This document shows, piece by piece, positions 33,201 through 47,400 of a DNA stretch of 64,000 nt. Within the stretch, counting starts at the first letter, position 1; each line of letters starts with the position of its first letter. The notes under the pieces were generated by a model. The model was not told the origin of the DNA. It was given only the letters and a program-made list of their open reading frames with translations, and did not search any database. The stretch is from assembly GCA_014529385.2 (NCBI GenBank), contig CM043950.1, positions 69,434,935 through 69,498,934 on the forward strand, written 5' to 3'. The stretch comes from Adiantum capillus-veneris. Its lineage: Eukaryota; Streptophyta; Polypodiopsida; Polypodiales; Pteridaceae. The translations under genes were made by a program, and so were the position numbers.

Positions 33201-33639
33201 GTTATGCCCTGTATTGTCTTATCTGTTGCTGTAACTGGCAAAACTAAAAATCAATTGTCTTGATAGGCAACATATATTTGACGGTACAATCTTGAGAAAG
33301 TTAAAACGGGAAAATTTTGTTTGGGCAGGTATATAAATTCTAGGTGTCAAGTCTTGTCCTTTTTGAGCAAGGGTCCAGAGGCACTGCCGTTGAGCGAAAT
33401 TTTTCGAGATTTCCATTCTAAGGCTCAACCTCTCTGTAAAATAGCTGCAGATCTGTTAGCTGTCTTTTCAGTAACTTATATGAATGACCTTCCAGATGGC
33501 ATGACCACCAAAGATATACTTTTCCGTTTTTTTTCCCTCCTTTTTTCAGAAGTATTGCTGAGTGAGGAGGAAACAATAGAAATGGGGTGTTTAATATTGG
33601 TTTACTCAGAGTGAGTAGCTCTCTTCAGATAACAAGTCA

Positions 33640-33688
<49 letters not shown>

Positions 33689-35368
33689 AACATGGAAAAA
33701 AAGAAATAACAAGGGAATAAGGGGGAATAGACCACTGGCATTAGCATTCGATACCCTCCGTAGCGAGACGAAAAAATATGAATCATGATACTTCACTTTG
33801 GAGCAGTGGATCTTGAGTATCTACCTTCTCACGTGTTTTTGTACTTTCAGAATTCTCATGGTTAATGTCAAGCCCGATAAGTGCCTTACATATCTTGGAT
33901 ATTAACTAGAGACTAACTTTTTTGCAAGCGCACTACTGTCCCTTGCAGTATGCCATATTTAAGCTGTTTCTTTCTTTGTAAGTTTAAGGTTGATAGGAAT
34001 TTGTTCCTTTAGACGTTATTCAGCTGAGGAGAACTCAGAAAAGTAATTTTGCTTACCGAGCGATGATTAAAGAGAAAGACATAGGTGAAGCAGTAAAAGT
34101 GAGTAGCTTAAAGTCCTTAGATTCAGTAGCAAAAACTGCACTGAATGTGCTTTATTCCTCTTTCGATCTTCGTACATGTTTATATCTTTTGCTATCAATG
34201 GTAATGGTAAGCATGTTGTTAATCTCAAAGCCTTCATTCATATAGGAGGAGCAAGCTGCTGCTGCCCGTATATCGACTCAAATGGCTAATTCTTTGAAGG
34301 GACGGCCTGCACAGGTTATTGGCACTCTAATGATGGCTGTTCGGTTATTTGCTTGATGTGCATTAGTGATGTCTTAAGAATGAGAAGTGTCCTCATTTAC
34401 ATCACACGTGGTATGTTTTTCAAACTCAGGGACACGTTGTGGAAGGAAAAGAGCCACCAGAATTTATTGGATTGTTTCAGAACTTCTATTTATTTAAGGT
34501 ATATCCGTTGTTTGAATCGTGTGTGCTTATATTGCAGGAAGAGTAAGTCACGAATTGTATTTCTTACCTCTCTGCAGGGTGGTTTGAGTTCAGGATTCAA
34601 AAAGAAGGTTGAGGATCAGGGTCTAGATGATGATACTTACAAAGATGAGGGAATAGCTCTTTTTCGAGTCCAAGGTACAGGGCCTCATAACAGCAAGGCT
34701 ATTCAGGTCGACTTGGTAAGCTTCCTACTATTTCATTGAGCCTGTCCATAATTATGTTTAATCAAGATACTTTTTGAGTGTACTTCTCAATATAAATGCT
34801 TCATCTGAATAATCCATGAAAATTATAAATTTTCCATCTAGTCATGGTTATTTAGGAGCCAAGAAATTGCACTTTCGTCTTTTGTCTTTGTTGGCAATGT
34901 CTATGAAGGCATGCTCTTTGCTTATGGCTGGCTTTTGCACTTTTGTAACTTGTGGTACCTCCACAACACACCCCCCCCCCCCCCCCCCCCCCCCCCCTCT
35001 CTCTGTCTCCAGACGGCCACGATTGAGCAAAGGGGCTACACAACATTGATGGAGACTACAACAGAGGATTCGAGCCATACTCTCTCTACATCCGAAGTGC
35101 AGATGAGGATGGATTCTAGTAGTAGTATCTTTGTTCTAGTTCTTTTGTACCCAGACATGGTATTAGATTCACTATTTTGTAACAGATTGGTCTCATAGGT
35201 CATTTTGGCCTTTTGAAGACGTTAACATAACATTTGAGAAGAAACTAGCCGCAAGGAATCCTACTGAAACTTGTAAATTGACATAAACAAGATAAAACAA
35301 AATTTGAATGGCATAGGAGTTCAGTCTGAAAAATTTGAGGCCTGCAGAACACCCACAAACTAAAATTG

Positions 35369-35441
<73 letters not shown>

Positions 35442-38400
35442 ATTAGGATCCCGCAGTATTTATATTTTGTTATCCTAGTTTAATTTATTTTGTTAATCTG
35501 ACTTTGTATCAGATACACCGCATTGTAACTTTCTGGTCGCATAGGTCACTTTGGCCTTTTGAAGACGTTAATATAACGTCCTCTCTTTGCGTCCAAGTTT
35601 AAAGCGATTTAAGGCCTTAAGGTAAAACTGAAATAATTTTGCCATATTCTCAGTCCCTCACCCTGGTACCCTAGTACCCTATCCTAGATTTGGGGCTCGG
35701 GTTCGATGGACCCGCCTACCGAATGGGAAGGGCCGGGTGTAGATAGCTACACCACCCCAAAAAAAACAATGGCTACTTTCAAACAAAGAAATAGAGATAA
35801 CCAGGATCCTTACGCGTTGGGAAAACCTCCAGGATACATGATGAGCTACTGATGGAGAAGGTCCAGTTGATGCTCAAATCAGAGCTAAACTACATGAGGG
35901 ATGACATCAGGAAAGCAATGCACCCGAACGCCGAGAGCTACAGGAACTCCATGTATGGAGACATGATCAGAGAACTAAGGAGAGAGATCCAAGGGGTACA
36001 AAATGAGGAAATTCAGATCGTGAAAACGGAATTACGAAACCTAATTAAGGCCGAAGTAAATGTAACAGAATGCGTTATGCAAAAGAAACTCGATGAGGTA
36101 GTAACAAGTTTTGAAGCATGGAGAACAAATATGGAAAAGCACATGGAGGAAAAAGATGCAATAATCGAGGAGCTAAAAGGAGAACTTGCGGCTTGCAAAT
36201 CTCCAACTAAGGAGAAGGGAGACGACCAACCTTCTGTGCTGAAGGAGCTCGAGGACATGAAGGATCAGATGAAAGCTCTACGGGAAGGAGATGAACAGAA
36301 ATCGAAAACGGCATCTTCGTGGGTAGAACGTCTTGTTAAGACACAAGAAAAGGTTGATGAAGCAGAGAAATGGATTGAGGATGCGAAGAAAGGGAAGGCC
36401 CAGATGCCTGAGACCACACCTACTTCCACCATTATTAATATGACCATTGAGGAAGAGCAGAAAAGGAAGACTCAGGCTTTGCATGTGTGGGTCACAGGAG
36501 TCAAGGTGTTGCTAATTGGACTATTTTCTTATTTTTAATGATTAAATCTCTTTTTTAGGATAGTTTATTATGTGCACTAAGAACTGTTAAAAAGATTGTA
36601 GCTACAGGAACTGCCATCAAGAACGGACAACTCTGATGTGTCATTTGATGGGTGACGATAAACATCGCGAAGGAGTTTCCGTAAGTTCGGTGGAAAGGGC
36701 CGGGTTACGAGTGCCTCTGATGCGTCACATGATGGGTGACGGGTGCATCAGTAAGGGGGCATCCCATAGGCTAAGGAGGAAATCCGAACTGAGTAAGAAA
36801 ATACGCGTAAGAACGCAAACACAAGAATAAAGATGGGTTCAATGAAGCTTTTTACGAAAAGCAGGAACAATCGCGGGAGGACAGATGTTTTCCCGCGAGG
36901 AGTCCGTGTTTGCATTGCATCTGTGTCGTGTCCTGCACCCGGGGACGCCTGGAATGTGTTCGTGTAGCATTGTTTTCACTAATTGAGTGAGTTTTTAAAG
37001 TTTGAACAGGTCCACACTTTATTTTATTAAAGTGGCCGGTCACTTTTAAGTGACCAGGCTTTTATTAATAAAATAAAGCAAGCAAGGCCCTTTAAAAAAA
37101 AAGCCAGTGCTAAAACCTACGCAGGGGGGCTGAATTGTGATCTCTCTCTCTCCTCTCTAAAAAACGCGATTTTCTCTCTCTCCTCTCTAAAAAACGCGAT
37201 TTTCTCTCTCCTCTCTCTAGAAAACGCGATTTTCTCTCTCCTCTCTTTAGGAGCGCCAAGCTCTGCTTTTGGACCCCTATTCTTGCCGGGTGTCAGACCG
37301 TAAAAAAGGGTAGCCAGCGTTTTAGTTTGGAGGAGCCGAAAGCAGCAGGAAGTGCAAGCGCTGGGATTCTGGAGCAGAGACTGGCGACGGAATTTGCAAG
37401 TGCTCGCGTGACGATTGAGTACGGAGGTTGATTCTCCGAGCAAGGAGCGACAGGTATAAGTTGTTGATACGCATTGAGAATTGCTGCTTTTTGTGGTTTG
37501 TTTTGCAGGAATCTCCCGTCTCACGGGAAGGCCCTTTACGGGAAGTACGGCTTCACGCCTAAGTCCCTCACGGGAAGGAGCGGCCTTGTGCCCAAGCCCT
37601 TTACGGTAAAGCACGACCTTCGGGTCTAAGACTACAGAACGGAGGGGTTTCCTCGGGTTCTCGTGCTTGTATAAAATTCTCCCTGAATAAAAGAATACTC
37701 TTAACGGGGGGGGGGACCAGCCCATCTTCTGGTCCCCAATACTGTATCGATCTTCTCCCTTCTCTCATGTTTTCAAAGAATTATAATTTTCAGATTTTCT
37801 AAGTTCTTGTGTACGCTCCCGTTTTTTGACAGTGGTATCAGAGCTCGGACTCCTCTCTTTCTCTGCAAAGAAGGACGATTCCGGGAAGAACCATGTCAAG
37901 CCAAGGGAGAAGCGTTGAAGAGGAACTTCAACAAGAGCAAGCTCAGCTTACGGAGTTGCAACAAATTTTACTGTTGCCGGACGTCCAAAAGCTTTTGGGC
38001 GGAATGAAGAAAACGAATGGAACTAATGCAGCCAAGCATTCAGACAACACTGTTGGCGTGAGACCATAGGAGGCAAGAGAAGAAGCACGTGCCGAGGTGC
38101 ACAAAGGATCTTCGGATCGGAATGAACGGCCTACTTCAAGGAAAGGCCAGGAAAAAGCGCTCTCTCAGCTAGACGAGAGCAAGGACATCTCTATCTCATC
38201 TCCATCTTACTCTCTTGATTATACTTCTACTTCTCGATCATCTCGGTAGAAGAAGGAAGCAGCTACTACCGCCACTACCATACATCAACCTAAAGATAAG
38301 CCTCGATTCAAGAAGCAAGGTCGCAAGTCTCAACATCGCATGAGAGTCTTCAAATTAGGCGACAAGGACATCAAGTTAGAAACCTACAACGGACGGAGAG

Positions 38401-41400
38401 ACATCTCCAAAGCACTGTCCTTCATCAGACAGTTTGAAGTCACCTTTACCAATGGGCACTTCACAGAAAAATCCAAATTACGCCATGTGGGGATGCACCT
38501 CAAGGAAACGGCAAGTAATTGGTGGTTAGCCAAGATTCTGGAAGGTTCTCAGGCCAGAACTTGGGAGAGCTTCAAATCTGAATTTTATGAACAATTTCTT
38601 CCGCCTGACTTCGAGCAGGACATACGGAAGGAATGGGACTGGCTTGCCCAGAAGGAATATGAAAGAGTAACGACTTATGTGGACAAGTATTGGTCGGTTC
38701 TTCTGAAGGTCACTCCCTTCATGAAGATTGCCGACGAGGAAAAGAAAAGAAAGTTCGAAGCGGGTCTCCAACCGCAGCTTCGAAAGAGTATGAAGGTGTA
38801 TCCGCATGATACTCTTCAAAGGATGATGGAGTCAGCAATCATTGTTGAGGATTTGCACTCAACTGGGACGCCCAGAAAGATGGAGCATAGCACTTACCGT
38901 GCAAGACAAAGAGGGGTCTACGATGACCAAGGGGGCCAAGGAAGAAAACGTCCTCCATCTAGAGACGATGATCATTCTAAGAAGCTAGAGGGCATCGGCA
39001 AGGGAACTAAGTACCTTTCTCCTACTCAACTTCAAACTTTCAGAGAGGAAGGAAGATGCTTCTACTGTGGCGAGAAAGGACATATGAAACCGGATTGCCC
39101 GCTAAAGCAGCAACGGCAAGAGTAAGCCTCTACAAGGCAAGAGAAAGCAAGGAAGGAACCCGCACCACCAAGCTCGATCTCAATTCCAGATGTTCAAGGA
39201 AACACAGAAACAGAGAAAGGGAAGCGTCAACTTCTGAAGGGCTGGGGGTCTTTGAACAACCAGCGAGTACTGATTCTTTATGATCCAGGATCCACAGATA
39301 ACTTCATCTCCCTTGATACTGCAGAACGTTTGTGCCTTACACCGGCTCAGCTTGGCACACCGGTTACATCCGGATCGGCATTCGAGGGGTTGACAACCAA
39401 TGCAACTCCCGTGCAAGGACAGCTCAATCTTCGGATTGGCGAGTACAAGGACCGCGAATCATTTTTGATGGCACCCATCGAGGGATGTGATATCATCTTG
39501 GGTATGCCATGGCACTTTCACATGACACCTATTCCGGATTATGTGGAAAAGACCCTCACTTTTGATCATGGGGGTAAGAAAATAAAGATTCAAGCTGATG
39601 TAGGAGATTGGCAGTTCCCAATTGTAAGCCATATCTCCATTAAGAAAGAAATGAAGAAGTGTGTTTCTGCTTACTTGATTTTTGCAAAGGATAAAACTAG
39701 TAGGGACTCTCTCTCTAGTCTGGAAATTAAGCGTCTTCAATTTATTGAAAAGTACAAGGATTGTTTCACGGAAACACTTCCTGATGAACTCCCTCCGGTA
39801 CGCCCGGAAGATCACCGTATAGATCTCATACCAGGTAGCTCGCCTCCCAATCAACCCCCTTATCGGGTAAGTCTTGCTCAGCAAGAAGAAATTTTGAAGC
39901 AAGTCAACGAGCTTCTAGAGAAAGGGTTAGTACGGCCCAGTGCTTCACCCTACTGCTCTCCAGTTCTACTGGTGCAGAAGAAAGATGGCACATTTCGAAT
40001 GTGCATAGACTATCGGTCTTTAAACAAGATCACAATCAAGAATCGCTTTCCGATCCCTCGGATTGATGATATACTTGATAAGTTGCAGGGTGCGAGTGTC
40101 TTTAGTCGCATAGACTTAAAGAGTGGGTATCATCAGATACGGATCGCCCCTGAGGATGTCCATAAGACTGCTTTCCGCACAACCTTTGGACTATATGAAT
40201 TCTTGGTAATGCCTTTCGGCTTGACCAATGCTCCTGCGACGTTCAATCGCATGATGGACCGCATTTTCAGCCCGTATCGAGCTTTTACGGGAGTTTTCTT
40301 TGACGACATACTCATCTTCTCTAAGTCAGAAGAGGAACATCGGAAGCACTTGGACTTAGTGTTTCAAGAATTGCGAAAGCATGAGTTGCATGTGAATGCA
40401 AAGAAGAGCGAGTTCTTTCTCTCTGAGATACACTATCTCGGCCATATAGTCTCTCACAATAAAGTGAGTATGGATCTTGCCAAGATCCGAGTGGTAGAAG
40501 ATTGGCCTATTCCCACTACGGTACATGATGTACGTAGCTTCTTGGGATTATGTTCATATTATCGAAGGTTTGTCCGAGGATTTGCTCATGTAGCAGGACC
40601 ACTTCATGATTTGACAAAGAAGAAGATTCCTTTCAGATGGGGATCGAGACAACAAGGAGCTTTTGATCGGCTCAAGTACTTGATAAGCCATGGACCTATT
40701 TTGATAGTGCCTAACTTAAGGAAACCATTTGAGGTTCACTGCGATGCTTCAGGTGATTGCATCGGAGCAGTGTTAAACCAAGAAGGCCATGCAGTGGCTT
40801 ATGAAAGCAGACGGCTTAAGGATGCAGAGTTGCATGCATCAATCTACGAAAAGGAACTCACGGCTGTGATTCACGCCTTATCCAACTGGAAGCACTATCT
40901 TCTAGCAGCGGATTTTGTGATCAAGACTGATCACCAGAGTTTGCGGTATTTTCTTACGCAAAGGAAACTATCTGAGAAGCAGATGAGGTGGGCAAACTTT
41001 TTGTCTATGTTTCACTTCTAGATCCTTCACACGGCTGGGAGTAAGAATGTGGTCGCAGACGCATTGTCTAGGCGGCCAAGGGTGAACGCTATCACTTCGG
41101 TGTATCACCAAGACTTAGAAGCACTACCGGATTTGTATCCGAATGATCATGACTTCTCCACCATTTGGGGAAAGCTACATCGTGGAGAGAATGAGTTTCC
41201 CTATTCCATTCGGGACGGTTATCTCTACCACCATCAGGCTATATGTGTGGCGGAACCATTAAGAAAGAAGATCATGGATGAAGCACACACTTCGCCTTAT
41301 GCGGGTCATCGAGGTATTCTCCCTACGACCTTAGCAATGGAAAGATATTTCTTTTGGCCTAGCCTTAAAGCTGACATTGATAAGTATGTCAGGGAATGCT

Positions 41401-44400
41401 TAGTTTGCCAAAAAGTGAAGTATGATCGGCATAAGACGCCTGGGTTGCTACAACCTTTACCTGTACCTAATGAACCTTGGGAAAGTATTGCCATGGACTT
41501 CATCATGGACCTCCCTAGAACTCAGACTGGAAATGACGCGATCTGGACCATTGTGAACAGGTTTAGCAAGCAAGCACACTTTATACCAGTCAAGAAAACA
41601 ATCAAAGCAGATCATATGGCTAGGGTCTTCCTGGCACAGATCTTTAAGCATCATGGAATGCCTAAGTCTATTGTGAGTGATCGAGATCCTCGCATGACAG
41701 GAAATTTTTGGCGTGCCTTGATGGATAATCTTGGTACAAAGCTGAATTTTTCATTTGCCTACCATCCTCAAACGGACGGGCCAAGTGAGATAGCCAATTC
41801 CACAGTATTGGATATGTTAAAAGCTTATGTGTCAGACCGGCAATCTGATTGGGAGAAATATTTGCCTCTTGTCGAGTATGCGTATAACAATACCATACAC
41901 TCATCGACGGGGAAAGCACCTTTTGAGATTCTCTATGGTAAGCCTTTGCTTCCACCCATCCTTTTAACTAAGGATAAGATCTTTGCAGCGGATGAATTTG
42001 TCCGGGACTTGGGACACAGCCTACGGGCAAGTTAGGAGAGCTATTCTACGCTCTCAGGAAAAGCATAAGAAAGCTGCAGACAAGCACAGAAGGAATCTAG
42101 ACTTAACAGTCGGACAGTTAGTCTTACTAAAGTTTGAGAAGGTGTCACCAGTGTGTGACTACTATCTATCCTTTTTGTTGATTTCTTTCTTATTATCTAT
42201 TTACTTTCACTTTTTGGAAACACCCCTCGGGAAATCTAACTGCCCTGCATTGCATAGCTAGTGTGGAACTGTCCAGAGGGAGTCCAGGCCTGAGGGCAAG
42301 AGAGCACTAAGGTTGGACAAGGACTATGGTTAGCCAAGTGGGGTCATTGACTAGCCAAAGTGGAATCCTTTGCTACAGAGGCTACATTTCAGTTCTGGAT
42401 GTGGCCGCAGTGTACAAAGAGGGTTGGATGACCTAGAAAGATACAATGGCAGCATCTCCTAAAATTTAGGGAACTGCTATTTTGGGACTTGAAAATGTCT
42501 TCGCGTCATTACGTGCAGTTTGACATGGGGATCATTTTGTTACTCTGTGGCCAAGTCAACAGAGGCTGCAGGTGAGATATTTTTAGACCCGAGGGTCTAA
42601 AGCGGGAAAGTGCACAAATGAGTGACACTTGGCACTCTGAGGCCAGTTTACTACTTATAGAGAAGGGAAAAACGTGATTTATAGCTGGGAGGCTCATTTT
42701 GCAAGTCTCTGTCACAGGTTAAGAGCTATGGAGTGCTTGCTTTCCCTCTGATGCACAGTGCGGTGCCAGGAGTGATGCCCTGCACGCTACGCACTGCCCT
42801 CTCTCTCCCCTTTGGCAGTATGTTATGCCCCTCTAGTGGGCTCTTCATTTGACCAATGTACAGTTGTGTGGGTTCATGCGCGATTGCCGAGGCAAGAGCC
42901 TCTTGCATAGGTACTGGATTAGCTAGCGGCTAATCCCCCCGCAGGTACAGGTGAATTCGGAGAGGTTTCACGCCACAAATCTCGTCCGATTCAAAGGGCA
43001 AGTAGCCCTACAAGTGCGGGAGCTCGAGGACTTGCTACGGATGCGACCGGCACGCGAAACGGAGCCCGAAACAGCAAATTACAGCCTGCTGTGTATTTTT
43101 GCAGGTTTAGGGTTTTGGCCCTAAACGGACCCTAATACCCCCAGGAGGTTCGGGGACGCAAGGGGACCGCTGTACAGGTGATCTGGTGCATTTTCAGGGC
43201 TGAAAACAGAGAATTCAGCGTGCTGCAGATTCTCGCCAGGTTTTGCAAAGTGCCCGTATGCGTCAGGAAAGTCAGTCAATGCGTGGGAATACTGACTGTG
43301 AAGGGTTCTAGTATAGTTATGCTGCCGAAATCGGGCTGGAACAATGGAAATTCAGCCGAGTTTGTGCGGGGCAGCTTGTAGGGAACCACATCGTTTATTC
43401 CCTCTTTTGAACAATAAAGAAATACCGAAAGGGGCGCCTAAGTTAGGGGCCAATCTGGTGTCCGTCTACTCATACAGGTGCAATCTAGCAACTTGTATCC
43501 CTCTCCCCTTTGTTGTGTCTTGAAAGTACAGGTAAAATAGACGACTAATAATGGGTGAAAGCTAAATCAAGGTTTGAAGTAAAGTCTACCGCCCTTTTTG
43601 GATTGAACAGGCCGGTTTCATGGTTCCATCGATGGGATTAAATCACTTTTTCCCATAGAAGTGATCCTTGGTCAGTTTTGGGCTTGAAGACACAGGGGAT
43701 CATAGACCAGACACAGGGAATTGCAATTATGGCTGACAGACCAGATGATGTGACTGAAGACGTTTCCTCTTCACAGGGTCAACAGACATATGAAGTGGGT
43801 GAGTCCTCAAGACCACCACAGACGGATGATGATATATTCAGGACCCAGTTGGCTACTGCTGTGGCTATGTTCACACAAGTAATGCAGAACCCAAGGTTTT
43901 TAGCCTTTCTGCAACCTCCTGTTCCGTCTCAGCAAGTTGGGTCACTGGATCATATTCAAAAGCCTGTTAAGGCTCAAGCACAGGTGATTCATACCACACA
44001 GTCAATGGAAACACCTGTACACTCGACTGAGAACATGCAGTCTCCACAACCTATGCCTAAGGTGCAAGAACAGGTGGCTGAGATGCCAGTCTTTCAGGCT
44101 GTACCAGTTCAGCCCGCCACCTTTCAGCAGCCTATAGCTGGTTCTAATGGGCAGGGAAGCAACTTACAGGCTATGCAACAGGTCTTCCCACCACCTTCAG
44201 TACACCCTGGCTATTTTGGAGGTGGATTGGTATTCCAGAGCATGGCTGGTCATGCACCTGAAAATCAGTTTTATACGCCAGGAACAGTGTTCGGGGGTGC
44301 TCAAATGATGATGCCTAACCCCATGTACAGTGTCATGGGTATGCAACCAGGGTTTCAAAGCACTCAGGGACAATTTGGGATGCCACAGGCAAATTTTGGT

Positions 44401-47400
44401 ATGGCTGGAATTACAAATCAACAGCCAAATATGGCGTTTCCAGGTCAAGTTAATATCGGCCAAGGAACACAGATGAACCCTAATAGTGTTCCCATGTTTC
44501 AGTCACTTCCATATGACAATTTAACGCCGCTGGAGAGGCCAACTCCGTACAAAGAAGGTGGCAAAGGTGTGTCATTCACGACCTTTACAGGGTTTGATGA
44601 CAGGAAGAAGGCTCTCTCATTCCTCCAGCAGTTTGACAAGGCCTATGCAGGGGAAAACTTTACAGAGGCTTCAAAGGTCCGCAAGGCAGCCACTTTCTTG
44701 ACAGGGAATGCGGAACAATGGTGGACAACTTTATTGCTTCAAGGGCAAGCTCCGTCCACATGGATTTACTTCAAGCAGATTTTTGCAGCAGCATGGTTAT
44801 CTGATGACTTTGAAGCAGATGTCATGACAGAATGGCACCAGCTAAATGCTGCCACTTGCAGAAATCTGGATGATTACAATCGGAAGTTTTGGAAAGCTCT
44901 ACTTCCAGTAACTTCCTATAGGTTTGTGCCATTGACAGAACAGATTGAAAAATACTGTTGTGGCCTACCTAAAGGATTGAGAAAATACTGCACGAAGACA
45001 AAAGTCACTACTTTGACGCAGCTCATCGAGGTAGCAAACACTGGCAATGGTTTGCTCAAGGGAGAAGATTGTGAATTTAACACTGGCGTCAAGGCAGGAT
45101 CAGGCAAGAAAAATTCAGCCAAGAAGCACGTTCCCAATGAGGCTCCTAAAGGGACTCGGGAGTCAGCCAACGCAGGGAAAGATAAAGCTACGGCTGAATT
45201 AGAAAAAGGACCAGCAAAGAAATGGAAAAGACGTTTTCCTTGCAAGTCAGAAGAGCAAAAGAAGGTATGAGGACAGAGAACAAATGCTTTATATGTGAGC
45301 AGCCTGGCCACATTGCTTACAACTGTCCTACAAAGAAAAGGCCAGCTGATTCTGATGACAAGGAAGACAAGAAAGGAAAGAAGCCCATGGCTGGTCTAGT
45401 GCCAGATATGATGGGCGACAAGCCAAATTCAGATGCAAGTGAGCTTTGCAGAGCATGGGGAAAGGTCAGGGATCAAACAGTGCTTATCTTCTTTGATCCA
45501 GGTGCCAAAGCCAACTTCATTTCCCTAGAATTGGCTTCAAAGTTGGGAATCAGACCTGAAGAGATGGGGTATACAGTAGAGGCAGGTTTGGCATGTCCTG
45601 GCCATACAGAGGCTGTGACACCCATCATTGGAAAGTTGCGTCTACATATCCAGTCCTATGTAGATGCTGAAGAATTTTACATCATGCCACTGGACGGATG
45701 TGATGTGTTGTTAGGTATTCCTTGGTTGTTTCGTGTACAGGGAATCATGGATGCCTACAACAAAAAGATCACTGTACAGAGCAGGGGAAAGACTCACATT
45801 CTGGATGTAAAGCTTAAAGGGGAGTCTATTCCTACTGTATCAGCTTCTGCTATTATGTCTGTAATGAAAAAGCATCTTTCTTCGTACTTGGTTTTTGCAC
45901 GTGAAGTGTCAGATTGTGATGAATCAAATTTATCTGTGCTAGATAAAGAAAGGTCAATGTTTTTACAACAGTATAGTGACTGTTTCTCCGATTCATTACC
46001 ATCTCAATTACCGCCAGAGAGACCCGAGGACCATGCGATAGATTTGGTGCCAGGCAGTAGCCCACCAAATAAGCCTCCGTACAGGGTTAGTGCGGCTCAG
46101 CAGAAAGAGATAATGGGCCAAGTACAGGAGCTGTTAGAAAAGGGGCTGATTCAGCCCAGTTCATCTCCATTCTGTTCTCCAGTGTTGTTGGTGCAGAAAA
46201 AGGATGGCTCATGGCGTATGTGCATCGACTACCGTGCACTGAACAAGAATACCATCAAGAATAGGTTCCCTATACCTAGAATTGATGATATTATGGACAA
46301 ATTAGAAGGAGCAGTTATGTTTAGCAGGATAGATCTAAAGAGTGGGTACCATCAGATCCGCATTAGATCAGAGGATGTGCATAAGACTGCTTTTAGAACG
46401 ACGTTTGGCCTTTACGAATTTTTAGTGATGCCCTTTGGTCTCACAAATGCTCCTGCTACGTTCAATAGGATGATGGACAGAATTTTCCGTCCACACCAGC
46501 AGTTTGTTGGTACATTCTTTGATGACATGATAGTCTACTCAAAGAATGAAGAGGAGCATAGGCATCACTTGGCCATTGTGTTCGAAGAGCTACGCAGTCA
46601 TAGGTTGCTCATCAATGCAAAGAAAAGTGAGTTTTTTCTGGAAGAGATTCACTTTCTGGGACACATTGTCTCAAAGGATGGTGTCAGAATGGATCCTGCA
46701 AAAGTTGAAGTGATCAAGTCATGGCCAAATTTGAAGACGGTGCATGATGTCCGAAGCTTTTTGGGACTATGCTCCTATTACAGAAGGTTTATCCGAAATT
46801 TCGCTGAGATTGCTTCACCTTTACATGCTCTTCAAAAGAAGGCAGTCACCTTTAGATGGACACAGAAAGAGATTTCAGCTTTTAATCTCTTAAAGGAAAA
46901 GATGACTTCAGATCCAGTCATTGTGTTGCCAGATCTTAGGAAGTCATTTGTGGTCCAGTGTGATGCCTGCGGTAGTAGCATTGGTGCAGTGCTAATGCAA
47001 GATGGCAGGGTAGTAGCCTATGAGAGCAGAATTTTGCAAGGGCCAGAGATGACCATGCAGGTCTATGAGAAAGAGTTACTGGCTGTGATTCATGCGCTCT
47101 TAAGTTGGAAACACTACCTGCTAGGTGCAGACTTTGTTGTCCAAACTGACCATCAGACCTTGCGATACTTCTTGACACAGACAAAGTTATCTGAGAAGCA
47201 TATGCGATGGGCAAATATCTTGTCCATGTTCCATTTTCAGATTGTGCATGTGGAAGGCAAGAAGAACGTTGTGGCTGATGCCTTGTCAAGGAAGCCACAA
47301 ATTTCAGCTGTGTCGATTCCTTATCATCATGAACTTGATGATATGAGAGAACAGTATGCAAATGATGAAGATTTTGCAAGGGTCTTCGAGCAACTAATGG

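Noticed and set aside
33321-33614. Possible additional villin exon with a 97-codon frame
   Set aside because: Exons 10 and 11 join in frame across it with the expected protein continuity; the frame has no villin similarity and lies between good splice sites.
42509-42908. Minus-strand frames in the gypsy B LTRs, repeated at 49731-50130
   Set aside because: Present twice only because LTRs are duplicated; no similarity and no coding features.
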